This document shows positions 12,801-30,278 of a DNA stretch of 64,000 bases, piece by piece (positions within the stretch are counted from its first letter, which is position 1; the number at the start of each line of letters is the position of its first letter). The stretch covers positions 3,926,201 through 3,990,200 of the forward strand of contig NC_135225.1 in NCBI RefSeq assembly GCF_052324685.1, written 5' to 3'. The position numbers were made by a program, and so were the translations under genes. The stretch is from Brachyhypopomus gauderio. Lineage: Eukaryota; Chordata; Actinopteri; Gymnotiformes; Hypopomidae. Below the pieces are notes generated by a model, which saw nothing but the letters and a program-made list of their open reading frames with translations, was not told where the DNA came from and searched no databases.

Positions 12801-15800
12801 TGCAAATACAAAGGTTAAACAATAAATATGTTCACTACAAGACAATGGAGCAAAAACAATAAATAGGCTTGTTACATAAGAATGGACCCATTACATTGAT
12901 CTAAATTATGAATATAATTGCATGAATAAAGTATGTTTCGTGATGTCACAGATTATGGACATATCTGAAGTATCTAATTTGCAAATTCCTCATTCACTGG
13001 CATCCTTGCATCATTTTAAGAAATGGTAAGACAGGAATTACAATGACTTGTAATTTATTACAGTGACTATTGTAATTTAAGGCAATGGACAGTTAATAGA
13101 GTGGCCGTGTCTAGGGGTCAGAATGGTGCTAAAAGGGGTTAAAATGTTTAAAGCAAAATGAACTCCATATAAGGCCCTGCCCAGTAAAGTGCTTGTTATA
13201 TGCATTACACAGACATCAGCTATGGAGCCAATCTGTCTGTGGTCTCTGCAGGAGCGGTTACATAATTTCCCACAGTTCTTGTGTAGTATAATGTCCATCT
13301 TATATAGCTGTTTTCTCAGAATGCTATGTCAACAGTGAATTGCAGTGCCAAATTCAAACTATTTTCAAATGAAACGGGTAAGTGGGATCCACATGCTATT
13401 CTCTGAGCCAGTCACGTGTGAAGGTCACATGTAATTCTCGTCCAGCTCGAACCCCATGTGGTTACATACACTCTGAGCCCAGCCCCCCCCCCCCCCCCCC
13501 CAGCTAGCTTGTATAAGAGCCTGGGCTATACGTCTTTCCTCCTGCATCCGTGGCACATGCTCTCACTCACATGAGGTGAACATTATGAAGCAGTTACGTA
13601 AGCCCGTTCCCTTGGCTTTGTTACTGCGCCTCACACACACCAACGGGAAAGAGACGGTGCTTTTCCACAAGCTGCATTTTTAAACATAAATCAGGTCATT
13701 GTATCCTTTTCATATAGCACAATTTTCCAATCTACCCTTAAAATGAAGAACATATAATATAGACACATTTGCCATTATGTTGTCTTGTCCAATCCTGCGT
13801 CTAACCAGTGCATGGTACATTCAACGACGTCTCGGTCTTCCAAACAAAAAAAAAAATTCCACGAACGTTTGGCTCTTGTAGGTCTGTATTTAGAGTAAAG
13901 CGAAGCCTCCAGTACAGCTGCAGGAATGTTGGTTATGGCGAGCTGAACCACGGCTCCAGACAGCCAATCTCCTCCTACGGGACAGACAGCTGCAATAGTT
14001 ATCAGCTCCCCGCCTTTCTGTGAGAGAGAGTTGAGCTCCTGGTCGGTCAAGGATCTAGACACCTAATCACTGAGTGGAAGTCTCAAGGACAGACATGCTA
14101 ACTTTTGAAAAGACAGGAAATAAAATAATTCAAACTTGCCACGTGTATTTATTTTCGGACATGTTGCTGTATGTGTGTCTGATGGTGTAGCTCTTCTGGG
14201 CAGCTGGCCATAGCCCCAGCTGGGAAACATTAGCACTTTTGGGGTTTTGCTTAACCATTTCAGTCCCTTTTCACAGGTGTCCAGTCACTCCAAGAATCCC
14301 CAGTCCATGGCTTAGTCAGTTAATGTAACATGGACGTGGCATTTGTTTGTCTCCATAGTACAGCACCTATGTGAATATGAATTTAAAGATCCACTGGGTA
14401 ATGTGAAAATGAGAGTTGATCCAGTAGAGAAGGACTGCCAAAGTGAGTAATCCCAGCAGGATTGTGGGGTGGGGTGGTTGAAGGACATAAGGACGTGACT
14501 TTACCATGGAGGCCAAATAAAGACTCCACAGTGTACTGGGACTGTAGGTACAAACCTCTTTAATGGCTGGAGAGTGCGTTTTGTTGCACCACTACTGAAC
14601 CCCCCCTCCCCGCCCCCCCTTCGGCATTTGGTCCCCTATACACAGCTACTTGCACACACATGTATTTTCTGTTGACACTAAAGCTATGTTTCATTTTCAG
14701 TGCTAGTCTAAGTTATAAGGAGAGTCATACAGGAGAATGTTGTCTGTCTCTTATGGCACCCTGCCTAGCTGTAGAGTGAATAACTCTCTCTTCTAAACTA
14801 GTGACGCCCCCATGTCCATGGCCAACATGGACCTTTTCCAAATGTCCTGTTTAGTTCACTCATGATACTGAAAGTTTACTCTGTGCCCATAAGAGGGTAG
14901 CTCACCACCTTGGAAAGAGTGATGCAGCCTAGCTCTGACAATGCAGAGCGTCCTGCTGTTGTCTCTATGGTGTGTGTGGGCGCGCGTGTGTGTGTGTACG
15001 TGCATGCATGCATGCACAGTCTGGCTGAGCAGGACCGAGAAACCATGCTGCACTATGAATACCGAGCGGCATGCGGAACACACTACCTCATGTGAGCAAA
15101 CAGAAAAACAGATGAAATTAAACCAGAGTGCTTCCTGCACACTAAAGGCCCTCATGGTAGTAGGAAGGGTGGGGGGGGGGGGGGGGGTGTCACACTCAGC
15201 ACCACTGAAACGCCTGCTTTGTCTACATAATATTGGACAGCAAAATGTTTCCTACCAACAGGTATACCAAGGTTACAAACTTCTTAGCTATGAAACCCCT
15301 GTACTGAAGGAAGTAGGACCTTCATACACTCAGAAGTATGGATCTGAGATTATGAACATTTCACCAATTAATATGTCAGTATCATTGTGACATTGTTAAA
15401 ATACACAAATATTTAAAAAGCACAAATGCATATTAACGTCAACAGAAGTATACTGAAATAATTTTAGTTGAACTTATAGTATTTCTCTATGATGCTAACT
15501 TATCCCTCCTTCACCCATCATCTCCCTCCTTAATGGTTTTTAAAGACTTGCCAGTTATCAAATACACACTAAACCATGTAGCACAACTGTAGTGCTGTTC
15601 TTACTGTGACACACCCGCTTCCCTTAATGAAAAGTTTAATTATTAACTGGCGTTCATTTGAGTGTACAAAGCTGCAGTGGACTCCCCCACCCCCAGCGTA
15701 ACCCTGAAGACATTTTGGACTGTGCCCTAGATATCAGGCACGTTTAAGCATGTCAGAAATGTGTCCATATACTCTCCTGACTGTCATGGTACAAGCCAGG

Positions 15801-18800
15801 TGTCCACGAGTGAAGGTCGAGTCAAAGCATAATGTCACCGAGCTTATCTATCCCACAAAACCACACGACACATCTGTGGCACAGGGTACACAGAACGAGC
15901 CTGGCCAACTGTTTGTTCTGAAATACAAGAAGAAATTGACATGCAAAGCGACAGACTTTCCCATATCCATAGTATAATGTGCACTCTTTTCATGCACACA
16001 TTCACACAAGGTCACAAAATCATTATGCATGTGGACCAGGAAACGCGTAACTCAATTCTCCCTTCAGTCACGGAGATTTGTCAAATTGCACACAAACTGT
16101 CTCAAATTTCTCCCTCAATCATCCTCAATCATGGCAACAACCACAAACTGACATCCAACAATTCGACTGCGTTTAGGGCAATTTTTAACAAATATGTCGT
16201 GTCACGTCTAGAGTTCTTTTTCAGGTAGTTTATCTTTACTGCATGTGTTCTGAAAAATACAGCACATAGTTGAAGCACTCCCAAGATATCCTATCTTTTA
16301 AGACAATACATCAGGACCAAGTCAGCTGTGTAACTAGACAGGGGACAGGACGCCATATTCCAACAGTTTGGCTTTTCTCTGTCGCAGCAGTTTCTGCGGT
16401 ACAGTAATGATTCATAAGCACGGCACTCGTCATCTCCAGTGTGAAAACCTTGTTCACAGTCAGTTCCTCCATCCTAATACATGAACCTGAGCTCACCACG
16501 TACCTTATTAGAAATATTCATGCATTATATAGATCTTGCAATTGTACAATGAGAGTTTATTTCAGTCCAGCACTGAAAATGACTTGGGGAACAATTTATG
16601 TTTTACTGGCACAGGAAATCAGGTATCCAAGCTAAAGCCACAGGAAATGGCACCCGATGGGCAACGTCCAGCAGTGCTCCATTTAGTCACCGTGAAGATG
16701 GGCTGTGTTCCAAATGTAGACTGAATGTGACATTTTTAGGGCAGATAAAGCCTGTCCCCTTCACACAGTTGCTCCATCCCTTCATCTAGTCAGCCTCTAT
16801 CCCTTCACTCATCACTCACTCAGCCACCACATTGCATGTGTGTGTGTGAGAGAGAAAGAACAAAGCTCTAACGAGGAGCGCCAATACAGTCAACCCCCTC
16901 GTATTCACATTTGCTGTTCGCTGGTTAGCATTTTATTAAATTCCTTTGTGTTGATGCTGAAAGAGAGACCAGTGTGAGAGTATTCAGGAAAGAAGTCTGT
17001 TTGACAAACATTCGTCCACGTCCAAGAGTGACACAAGAACCTTCCCCTTTCTGGGCAGTTTTAACACAGTTCCATAATTCCTAAATCAACTTTAATACAT
17101 CGTGGACGAAAAAACACAGCAAAAAGTGATCAATCTATGCACAGACCAACTCATGGGCTCAGATGGTCATGTGGCACAAGGCTCCATCTGTCAAGCCTGA
17201 ACTAAATAGCTTAAAAAGCAACTGAACAGCTGCTAGGCAGCTAGGAAGTTCAGACATTCGAACATGGCCCATGAAAATACTGCCCCCCCCCCCCAACCTC
17301 TTCTTCTATATGCTTTTATAGCTGAAATAAAATAATGATCCAGAGGTCAAGCAATGAGGAAGTGTAGTAAATGTTAAGGGCTCAGGTATAGTGCAGAGAG
17401 GGCCTTAAAGCAGTGGGGGGTGTGTGACAAGAGACAATTAGTAAGCAGTTGCTGAATATACCAGTGACAGCAGACGTCTGTGTGATCTGTCACACCGCTA
17501 TGAGTTCAGGAATATAACGTGCTATTATAAGCATTTGCTTCCGTTTTTTTTTTTTTTTTTACTACTTATACTCAGTCATAATCAGTACATACTAAATCTG
17601 CACCTCTGACCTAGGTCAGTTTGCTAGGATGATGGGAGTAATATAAAATGATTGTGCTTTTCTGTATGATTTGAACATAATTGTCCCTCCACACACACAA
17701 ACCACACACAGCATGAATTAAGCCCTGTAAAATGGATCTGAAACTTAACTACAGCGGCCACAGCACAAGTGAGATGAGTCTCCCTACATGTTTGGATGTC
17801 AGTGGAAATCAGCACAAGCTGTCAACAGGACCTATGCGCTGCTTAGCAACAGTGCCAAAAAAAAAAGGGGGGGGGGCAGGTCAAATGGTAGCAGGACAGA
17901 AACAACAGTGATAGGCAGGTCTGTGTCCCAGACAGAAATCATTTGCAGGAGTGAGAATAACTCTGACGTCATAAATGGCGTGGACCTCTCCGTGACCATG
18001 AGGGAGCCACAGCGAATCCTAAGCACGTGTAGGTCATGCCAACCACACACACAGTAACCAGCCATGCTCCTCAAATCCATAGTTGTGGGAATTTTTTCTA
18101 TTGACACAACACAACTTATAGCACCAGAAAGTACATAAATTACAAGTATACAAGTTTCTAAACATACAAAAAAATTTCAGCCTTCTAGCTGTAATAGTTT
18201 TAGAGATATTCACATTCAAATATTGCTATTTAGCCACTTTCGCAAAAGATACGTCTGAGGGTGGGGTTACAAAAACGGCTGTAACTCTTGAAATATTGAA
18301 CATGGAACAGAAATACTTTGGATTTTTCCATGAAACATATCTGCCTACAAATGGGGAAGTTTGAAGGGATTCTGAGATGGTCAGGTGGGGACCATTGGTT
18401 GAGTTGATATGTTCATTATGTATAAACACGAAATGGTACGAAATCTCACATTAAAAGCATGGCCTGTTCTTAGACTCACACACTCATACCCAACCACACC
18501 CAAAAAACAAACCATCCCAGTAATTCCACTGTGCGTGACCCATGACTCATGTCCAGCTCGAGTTTTTAGAGTAACACAGACATTTTACTCACTATTTCTC
18601 CTCTAAATACTCCCCGTCTGTGGGAAAAGATGAATGTTTTAGTGTTAGGGTTAGGTTACCCTAACCCAAGACCCCAGAGAGCATATATACGACTTAATAC
18701 ACAAGGGCCATCTCACCCATGTACAGCTCAGAGATAACAATACAAATAACTAATAAATAAACATCATTAAATATAGATTCCAGAAGTGCTACTGACTATG

Positions 18801-19695
18801 TACAAGGTCAGACACGCAGCCCTGGTTGCTTTGGCTGTTACATACAATGTGCAAACGGCTTTGTCTAATCGCGCACTAGACCAGTGACCTCAATGTAAGC
18901 CCTGGGAAAGTCCAGGCCGATGGTGGCATCTGGTCAGGAAGGGATGTTGGATGGTTACCAACAGTGTTACAAGATGCTTCTCAGAACCCAGTGAAACGTC
19001 TGTAAGGACTTCATCCATCCACTTTACCAACAGCAGGTACCTGTGCAATGCTTCTCCAAAACCTTTTCTTCTCCCACTCTTCCCCACTTCAGGACGAAGA
19101 GCAGTGCACACATGCTTCCCTCCGTGAGAGGCTGCATTAAGCTAATGGCCATCAGTAAGCACTTACCAATACTGAAGAGGGGAAGCATACTTTCTGATGT
19201 TTACTGGAACACAGTATATGATAAAGAAGCTTCAGCAGTTCTAAATAAATAAGTGCATACTAAGTGCATATTAGCAGTGTAGACATTCACTCAGCAGTTC
19301 TGTGAAGCTGTGTCCACAAACATTTCCCCCTTATTGCAAACATGCACACTCACGCCGATCCAACACAGGCTCATGGCGTCCTCATGAAGCATTAGTGTTT
19401 CCAAATACCCTCTCACAATCTCTTACTTTGTCCTCTCTCTCTGAATCTCCAGCAACACACCAAGACACATGCCATTTCATTCTGTGAACACCACATTAGG
19501 GCACATTCTCTGCAACCTCACTGTGTGTGTGTGTGTGTGTGTGAGTGTGTTAATACAGCAAGATGCTGAAGTCCTAAACACATATGCTGCTTAATGTGCG
19601 TGAATTTTGCAGGACCAAGAGCTGCTAATCTCATCTGGTGTTGTATGCTGACTGTTCAGTCATGAGTAGAGGATGAACATGTGTGGCCCCTCCTC

Positions 19696-19945
19696 CATCA
19701 CCCCATCACTCATCACCCCATCAACTCATCACCCCATCACCCATCACCCCATCCACTCATCACCCCATCCACTCATCACCCCATCACTCATCACCCCATC
19801 AACTCATCACCCCATCAACTCATCACCCCATCAACTCATCACCCCATCAACTCATCACCCCATCAACTCATCACCCCATCAACTCATCACCCCATCAACT
19901 CATCACCCCATCAACTCATCACCCCATCACCCAATCACTCATCCC
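19696..19945 (+). repeat. 16-bp minisatellite
   Basis: A unit close to CATCACCCCATCAACT is repeated about 15 times with little divergence and shorter variants at both ends. It has long open frames in all three plus-strand phases (His/Ser/Pro-rich), which are an artefact of the repeat. Confidence 0.9.
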
Positions 19946-20616
19946 ACTCCTGCATCACACACATCACCCTTGTAGTCGTGTTGTAGTCTCTGCGTAACAA
20001 TTGCTATTTATGGGGGGAAAAGAGGAATTTTCCCACCCATTATCCATGTATGATAAAGATCCTATAAATGAGCTTTTGAATACAGAATAAACTTTTAAAG
20101 AAACACTGCAAATGAAGTCAGAATTTCTTTTAGATTTTATGTTGTTTGGGTGTCCTACAAGTCAAACATCTCAGAAATGAAACCATGAGAAACACAAGCA
20201 CATTCAGAAAGAGGCAGAGAACTTTTAAGTACATGCATAAGCAATGCAGCCTGCAAACGGTATCCGAGCCACTCAGGATCAGAGCAGACAGAACGTTACC
20301 TTTTATGGTGCCTGAACCTGACCAGATTCACCAATCACCCCAATATAAAGGGGAGGTTGACTCGCAGCAAGACGTTCAGGATTTAGTTCAAACACCACCT
20401 CCACCACCCACCCCAAATTCTGATTTTGTTTGGTTCCATGTTTGATTTGTTGACCGTTGTGTCATATGGTTCATATATGGATTATGTAAACTGACCTTGA
20501 GAATGAGAAATACAGCATATAAATTAAAGACTCATCTGTGGTTGTGTAGGCTTGTGAGACCTGAGGCACTAAAGTGATGGAACGAACAATCAAATCATGA
20601 CAAGACAGATGTTTCT

Positions 20617-20633
20617 TTTATTTTCAGTTTATT
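20617..20633 (-). promoter_or_regulatory. TRMT61A polyadenylation signals
   Basis: Two AATAAA hexamers on the minus strand (plus-strand TTTATT at 20617-20622 and 20628-20633) lie about 240 bp past the TRMT61A stop codon. They would end a short 3' UTR. Confidence 0.6.
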
Positions 20634-20863
20634 GCAATAATGTACTAATAAAGCTAAGGCACTGCCATTTTTGAGAGAAATAAAGACATGATAAAGGATG
20701 ACAAACCAAAAAAAGTTGGTTTAGGTTGCCAGGTCTGATTACTTACACCTCCTCAGCTTCAAAAATGATAGATGACCACACACAGGCAGCAGACGTTTCA
20801 GGCAGGAGTGTTTACATGGAGTCTGCAAGAACACAGCTTAACAACCGACCCGCCCAGCGTTCT

Positions 20864-26169
<5,306 letters not shown>

Positions 26170-26200
26170 TTATGGGGAAAAAGGTTAATATTCATGGAGT

Positions 26201-26202
<2 letters not shown>

Positions 26203-26285
<83 letters not shown>
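26203..26285 (+). repeat. (AC)n microsatellite
   Basis: About 41 AC units lie just upstream of the TRMT61A start-codon exon and of its likely splice acceptor at 26122, so on the TRMT61A sense strand it is a long TG repeat. Confidence 0.9.
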
Positions 26286-26287
<2 letters not shown>

Positions 26288-28370
26288 CTCAATATAGCCT
26301 TAGAGCTATCCATGACCATAGTACACAAAGTTTATAACAATGTACGAGTCAATTTTGCACAGCATACAAAGCCAGTTTTGTACAATGTTTTCGTGTTATA
26401 GCAGTATGGCTGTTTATTCCATTTCCACACAACGCGTCCCAACGTAACGCGCACGTGACCCTGTTATTCGAACGTAAACGTTCTCCGCGTTCCAAACCGT
26501 TAACGGCCGTTTTTTTGTTTTCTTTCAAAATAGCCAAACACAATAACTAGCACCAACTACAACAGCTAGCACCACACATCCACTGTCCAATATTGTTACA
26601 CGAATTCATCACGGGGCCAAGACAAATGGACAACCTGTAAGTTTATATTTAGCTAACGTGTTATAAATATACACTTTTGTAATTAATTGGCTTGAGCGCG
26701 GTTACTGGAGCTAGCACATGTAGCTAATGTTAGCTTCAATTTAATGACGTTAGCTAACTTGGCTACTTAAGTCTGTCAACATTAGTCTAACGGTACTTAA
26801 CCCGACATGTTTAACCTAACTATGGCTAGCTAACGTAACTAACCTAACCCGTCTAACTTAACTGGTCCATTTATAACCAACTATAGCTATAATAATGAGT
26901 TCTTTTATACCCAGCTATGAGATGATTAGCTCTAATAACGTGAGTGACCTATCTTGATAAGGTTATCCGGCTAACGGTGTGTGTTTAGCTAGCACCAGTG
27001 GTGGGTTAGCTGACCCAGTGAACCGTGTGTCCTGTCAGTTGTTGTAGCTCTTCCCGCTTTTACTCGTTATATAGTCCGCTGTGTGTTTAACAGGGTACCC
27101 GAGTAGGCGTGATATCACCTCATTTGAGACTCTCAGGTTAGCTAACATTACCCAAATCACATCAAGCTAACGCTAGCTCGCTAAACACAGTCTTGAGACG
27201 TGATCGCCATTGCTAAACACACAACTGATATTATGTCTAATTAGCCAATATGCGTTAGGAGATAAGTTAGCTAACGTTAATATTACATTATTTTATAACA
27301 GCTAATTAACCTAATTTAGCTGAGCTAACCGATCGCCATAAATCACACTGATAATGAAATACCACATGCTATCAAGTCGCCAAACGTGTAATTAGCTCAA
27401 ACTAGAGCTCGTCTTCCACTGGACTCAGAGCTGGTCATCTCCAACTTAGTCCAATAATTATTCATCTTCTTTGGAGAAGAACTCTACTAAATCTAAACTA
27501 CACACAACTATTATGTTATTTTATTTATTCTGTAAATAACTTTGAATTGCATGTATGTATTAATTATAAAGAGTATTAAAACCTGGCTGTTAGCAACTGG
27601 CCACTGAAGCCAGACGTTAGTATAGATTTAGGGGTTAATATCTCATCAACCACCCAGTGCCTTAGCTTACGGATCTGTCTAGTCAACTAGTCTAATGTAA
27701 CTGCACCATTACAAATATTTTGACACTTTTGTTTCGATTGTCGACTATGTTAAATCTATAGCAAATCCACAGCATGTAGTTAGCTAGTTAACTAAGGACA
27801 ACTCTTAAAAGTATGGTTTGTGTAATATTTACCCATCGCAAGCTATCAAACATATCGACAACCAGCAAGCCAAATGAAGACCCCATGAACTAGTTAACTA
27901 ACTAGGTTATCTCATTTACTTCAGCGACCAAGGTGGCCGTGGTAGCTTTTAGCTAGTGTCATTTAACGGTAGCGAGCTGCTCGCGTTAGTCTACGTTACA
28001 ATTCTACGTATATGGGCAGTTATTTGGCTGGCTGTATGTGTAACTACGACAAATCTCACCTTTTGTCAGATGTTTTAAGTAGCAGTCGCTCCGACAGGAA
28101 CACGTGTTTCACTGTATAATACACATGTATGCTAGCTGGCTACAGACATGTAGCAAGTCTACATGAAACGTGGACTAACTCTTTCTGTTACCGTTTAAGG
28201 AAAATAGTTTCATACAGCCTCGTCGTTTAATTGAAAACACGTAACACTCATATATATGTATTTCTAGTACAGGATAGTAAATGTGAGGGAACACTGGCGC
28301 TGAAGAAACGTGTTTGAACCGAGCCGCTGGCGCAGGAAGATGACGTAATCGCGCCTCTTCGTGGTACAAG
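26286..28370. other. upstream region of TRMT61A, intergenic to CKB
   Basis: No coding exon is seen. CpG-rich patches lie at about 26420-26510 (with GTCACGTG reading on the minus strand, an E-box) and 28280-28370 (with TGACGTAA, a CRE-like site). Either could hold the TRMT61A promoter. Between them the DNA is AT-rich with many GCTAGCTAACGTTAGC-like self-complementary strings, common in fish intergenic DNA. Confidence 0.4.
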
Positions 28371-28378
28371 GTTGTAGC

Positions 28379-28658
28379 TAGTGATGGGAATTTCGGCTCT
28401 TTTTAGGGAGCCGGATCTTTTGGCTCAGCTCCTCATAAAGAGTCGGCTCTTTCTGCTCCCAAATGGCTCCTTATTTGAGGGGGTGGCGAACGTAATTTGT
28501 TGGAGGGGGCGGCGAACGTACTTTGTTGAGGGGGGGGGGGCATGAGGGGGCGGCGAACGTACTTTGTTGACCGGGGGGTCTTAGAGGGGAACCGGCTCGT
28601 CGTTCACTTAAAAGAGCCGGCTCTTTGAACCGGTTTGTTCGCGACCGACACATCACTA
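28379..28658. mobile_element. hAT-type non-autonomous transposon (MITE)
   Basis: A perfect 8-bp direct repeat, GTTGTAGC, flanks the insertion (28371-28378 and 28659-28666). The inverted ends begin TAGTGATG and finish CATCACTA. The 280-bp body contains GAGCCGGCTC-like palindromes and three copies of a module close to GGCGGCGAACGTACTTTG. There is no ORF for a transposase. It separates TRMT61A from CKB. Confidence 0.85.
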
Positions 28659-28939
28659 GTTGTAGCGAATATTCACTGTTGGAAAGGACGGAGACGTAGA
28701 TCGTTAATGATGATTTCGTATATAACTTATTATATGCGCAGTTTCAGTGCTTTTATTTGACCCTGTTACTAATCGTAGTATATGTTGATGACAGTGCTCC
28801 TCACAGACCCTTTTACACTGCAGTGAACGTGTACAGACTACGTGTCCTGCGTCCATCCTCCCACATGCTGGACTCACTACAACAAACCCAGTTAAAGTTC
28901 GGGCTTCAGTATGTGACGGTGGTATTAACCAAGGATGGA

Positions 28940-29025
28940 CACACACGGTACAATTAATGACCTGTTTGAAGACCCAGACCAACCGACTAAACGTTTGGAA
29001 TTAGGTGTGCTTATGCAATAAAATA
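28940..29025 (+). repeat. dispersed repeat fragment, second copy at 24150-24300
   Basis: The text around GTTTGAAGACCCAGACCAAC here closely resembles GTTTGAAGACTGGGACCAAC near 24188. Both are preceded by a TACAATT string and followed by a TTTGGAATTAGGTGTGCT-like tail or a relative of it. They look like two fragments of one fish interspersed repeat that I cannot name. Confidence 0.5.
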
Positions 29026-29270
29026 TGCGTTTAAATGGCCATTTGATCCGTGTTGTTTGTGAGATTGATGTAAATATGCTGTGTGAACACGTCTATGGAG
29101 GAACAGTGGACACAGAGCCGGTGTCTGTGTAATATAATGTAATACAGGCTCCAGTATGATGTGTTAGCCGCGTCTCACGTTACAGTAAACGGTGTACTGG
29201 TCCACGTCCAGTTCTCCCAGTACAATGAATGGACCACAAATAGGAGCCAATAGGAGCCGCTCGCGCGCGC

Positions 29271-29276
29271 TATAAA
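29271..29276 (+). promoter_or_regulatory. CKB TATA box
   Basis: TATAAA lies in a GC-rich setting about 25-30 bp before the probable start of the noncoding first exon of CKB. A CCAAT string lies about 25 bp upstream of it (AGCCAATAGGAGCC). Vertebrate CKB promoters are known to carry TATA and CCAAT elements. Confidence 0.65.
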
Positions 29277-29301
29277 GCACACGTCCCGTCACGCGCCGAT
29301 A

Positions 29302-29422
29302 ACGGAGAGAGAAATAACGGGAGTGTGTGTGTTCCTCAACGGGAGAGTAACGTAACGGGAGTGTGTGTTCTTCAACGTGTGGGACCTTTACCTCACCCTC
29401 TTCCACTAATACACGCTCACAG
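29302..29422 (+). other. CKB noncoding first exon
   Basis: The exon ends at a strong donor (CTCACAG then GTAAGA, boundary 29422/29423). The next exon begins at 30269 after CCGCCCCAG, ten bases before the ATG. A noncoding exon 1 followed by a start-codon exon 2 is the normal layout of cytosolic creatine kinase genes. The start is placed by distance from the TATA box. Confidence 0.6.
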
Positions 29423-30039
29423 GTAAGATTGAACTTTTACCGGACTGAAAAAAATGCATCAGGCGCCACAAATCTGCAGATTATTTTTTTAAACGGATTG
29501 ATGGAGCTACATATTAGTTTATATTTCTCAATTGAACCGACAGACTTGGTTCTGGTGTCAACGTGTTGTGGTGAGTGAATCTTTTAATCTGAGCCCACAC
29601 TGGAACTTCACTTCTGTATCAAACATCGGCGTTGGGTCGTTGGTTTTTACTAAATCTAATTTCCGACTCTCTTAACGTCAACAGAAAGTTTAAGCGCTGA
29701 TTTAATACTTTCTAAAATGTTGTAGCCTTGTTACAATCGGAAAACGGTATTAACTAATAGTAAAAACTGACGGGGTATTAAAAACAAACCGTTCTCTTAT
29801 AATACAAATCAATTGTACACGGCTGTCTTTGTAGAATAACATTTTATTACTCTGACTTCCAAGATAAATTCACTTCAATGGCACATAACTGCTCCACGTT
29901 TTCATTGAATGTTTCCAGCCTACTGTACTTGAACATTGTTTCCCTGTTTTACGAACAAATATTAGTTCTCAACAAAACCAAGTGGTTGTCTGGAATACCT
30001 GGTGCTCGACCTTAAACCGAACTGACCGGCATCAGCTGT

Positions 30040-30245
30040 AACTACTCTTAACTAACCGTATCTACCCTTAACTACCCTTATATACCCTAACTACCCTTAA
30101 CTAGCCGTATCTACCCTTATATACCCTAACTACCCTTATTTACTCTTATTTACCCATACCCTTAACTAACCGTATCTACCCTTAACTAACCTTATTTAAC
30201 CATACCTACCCTTATCTACCCTTAACTAACCGTATCTATCCTTTA
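30040..30245 (+). repeat. degenerate TAACTACCCT/TATCTACCCT repeat in CKB intron 1
   Basis: Imperfect copies of units such as CCCTTAACTAACCGTATCTA fill the end of the first intron, stopping about 25 bp before the acceptor of the CKB start-codon exon. The unit is C-rich on the sense strand and merges with the polypyrimidine tract. Confidence 0.7.
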
Positions 30246-30278
30246 CTGTCCCGTCCCCGCCGCCCCAGGACACCAGCG

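Larger units (their letters stand above)
9756..20610. other. intergenic DNA between convergent BAG5 and TRMT61A
   Basis: I recognise no gene in this stretch. It holds homopolymers (C run near 13483-13501, G run near 15168-15187, T run near 17546-17560), short tandem repeats, and a telomere-like near-palindrome around 18637-18665. A 95-codon minus-strand open frame at 13775-14062 has gene-like composition but matches no family I know. A TATAAGAG box with nearby E-box-like sites (CACGTG near 13413) is present around 13510, with no recognisable gene after it. Confidence 0.5.

Noticed and set aside
19673..19997. Three overlapping open frames rich in His, Ser, Pro and Thr
   Set aside because: They are the three phases of a 16-bp tandem repeat, whose unit lacks stop codons.
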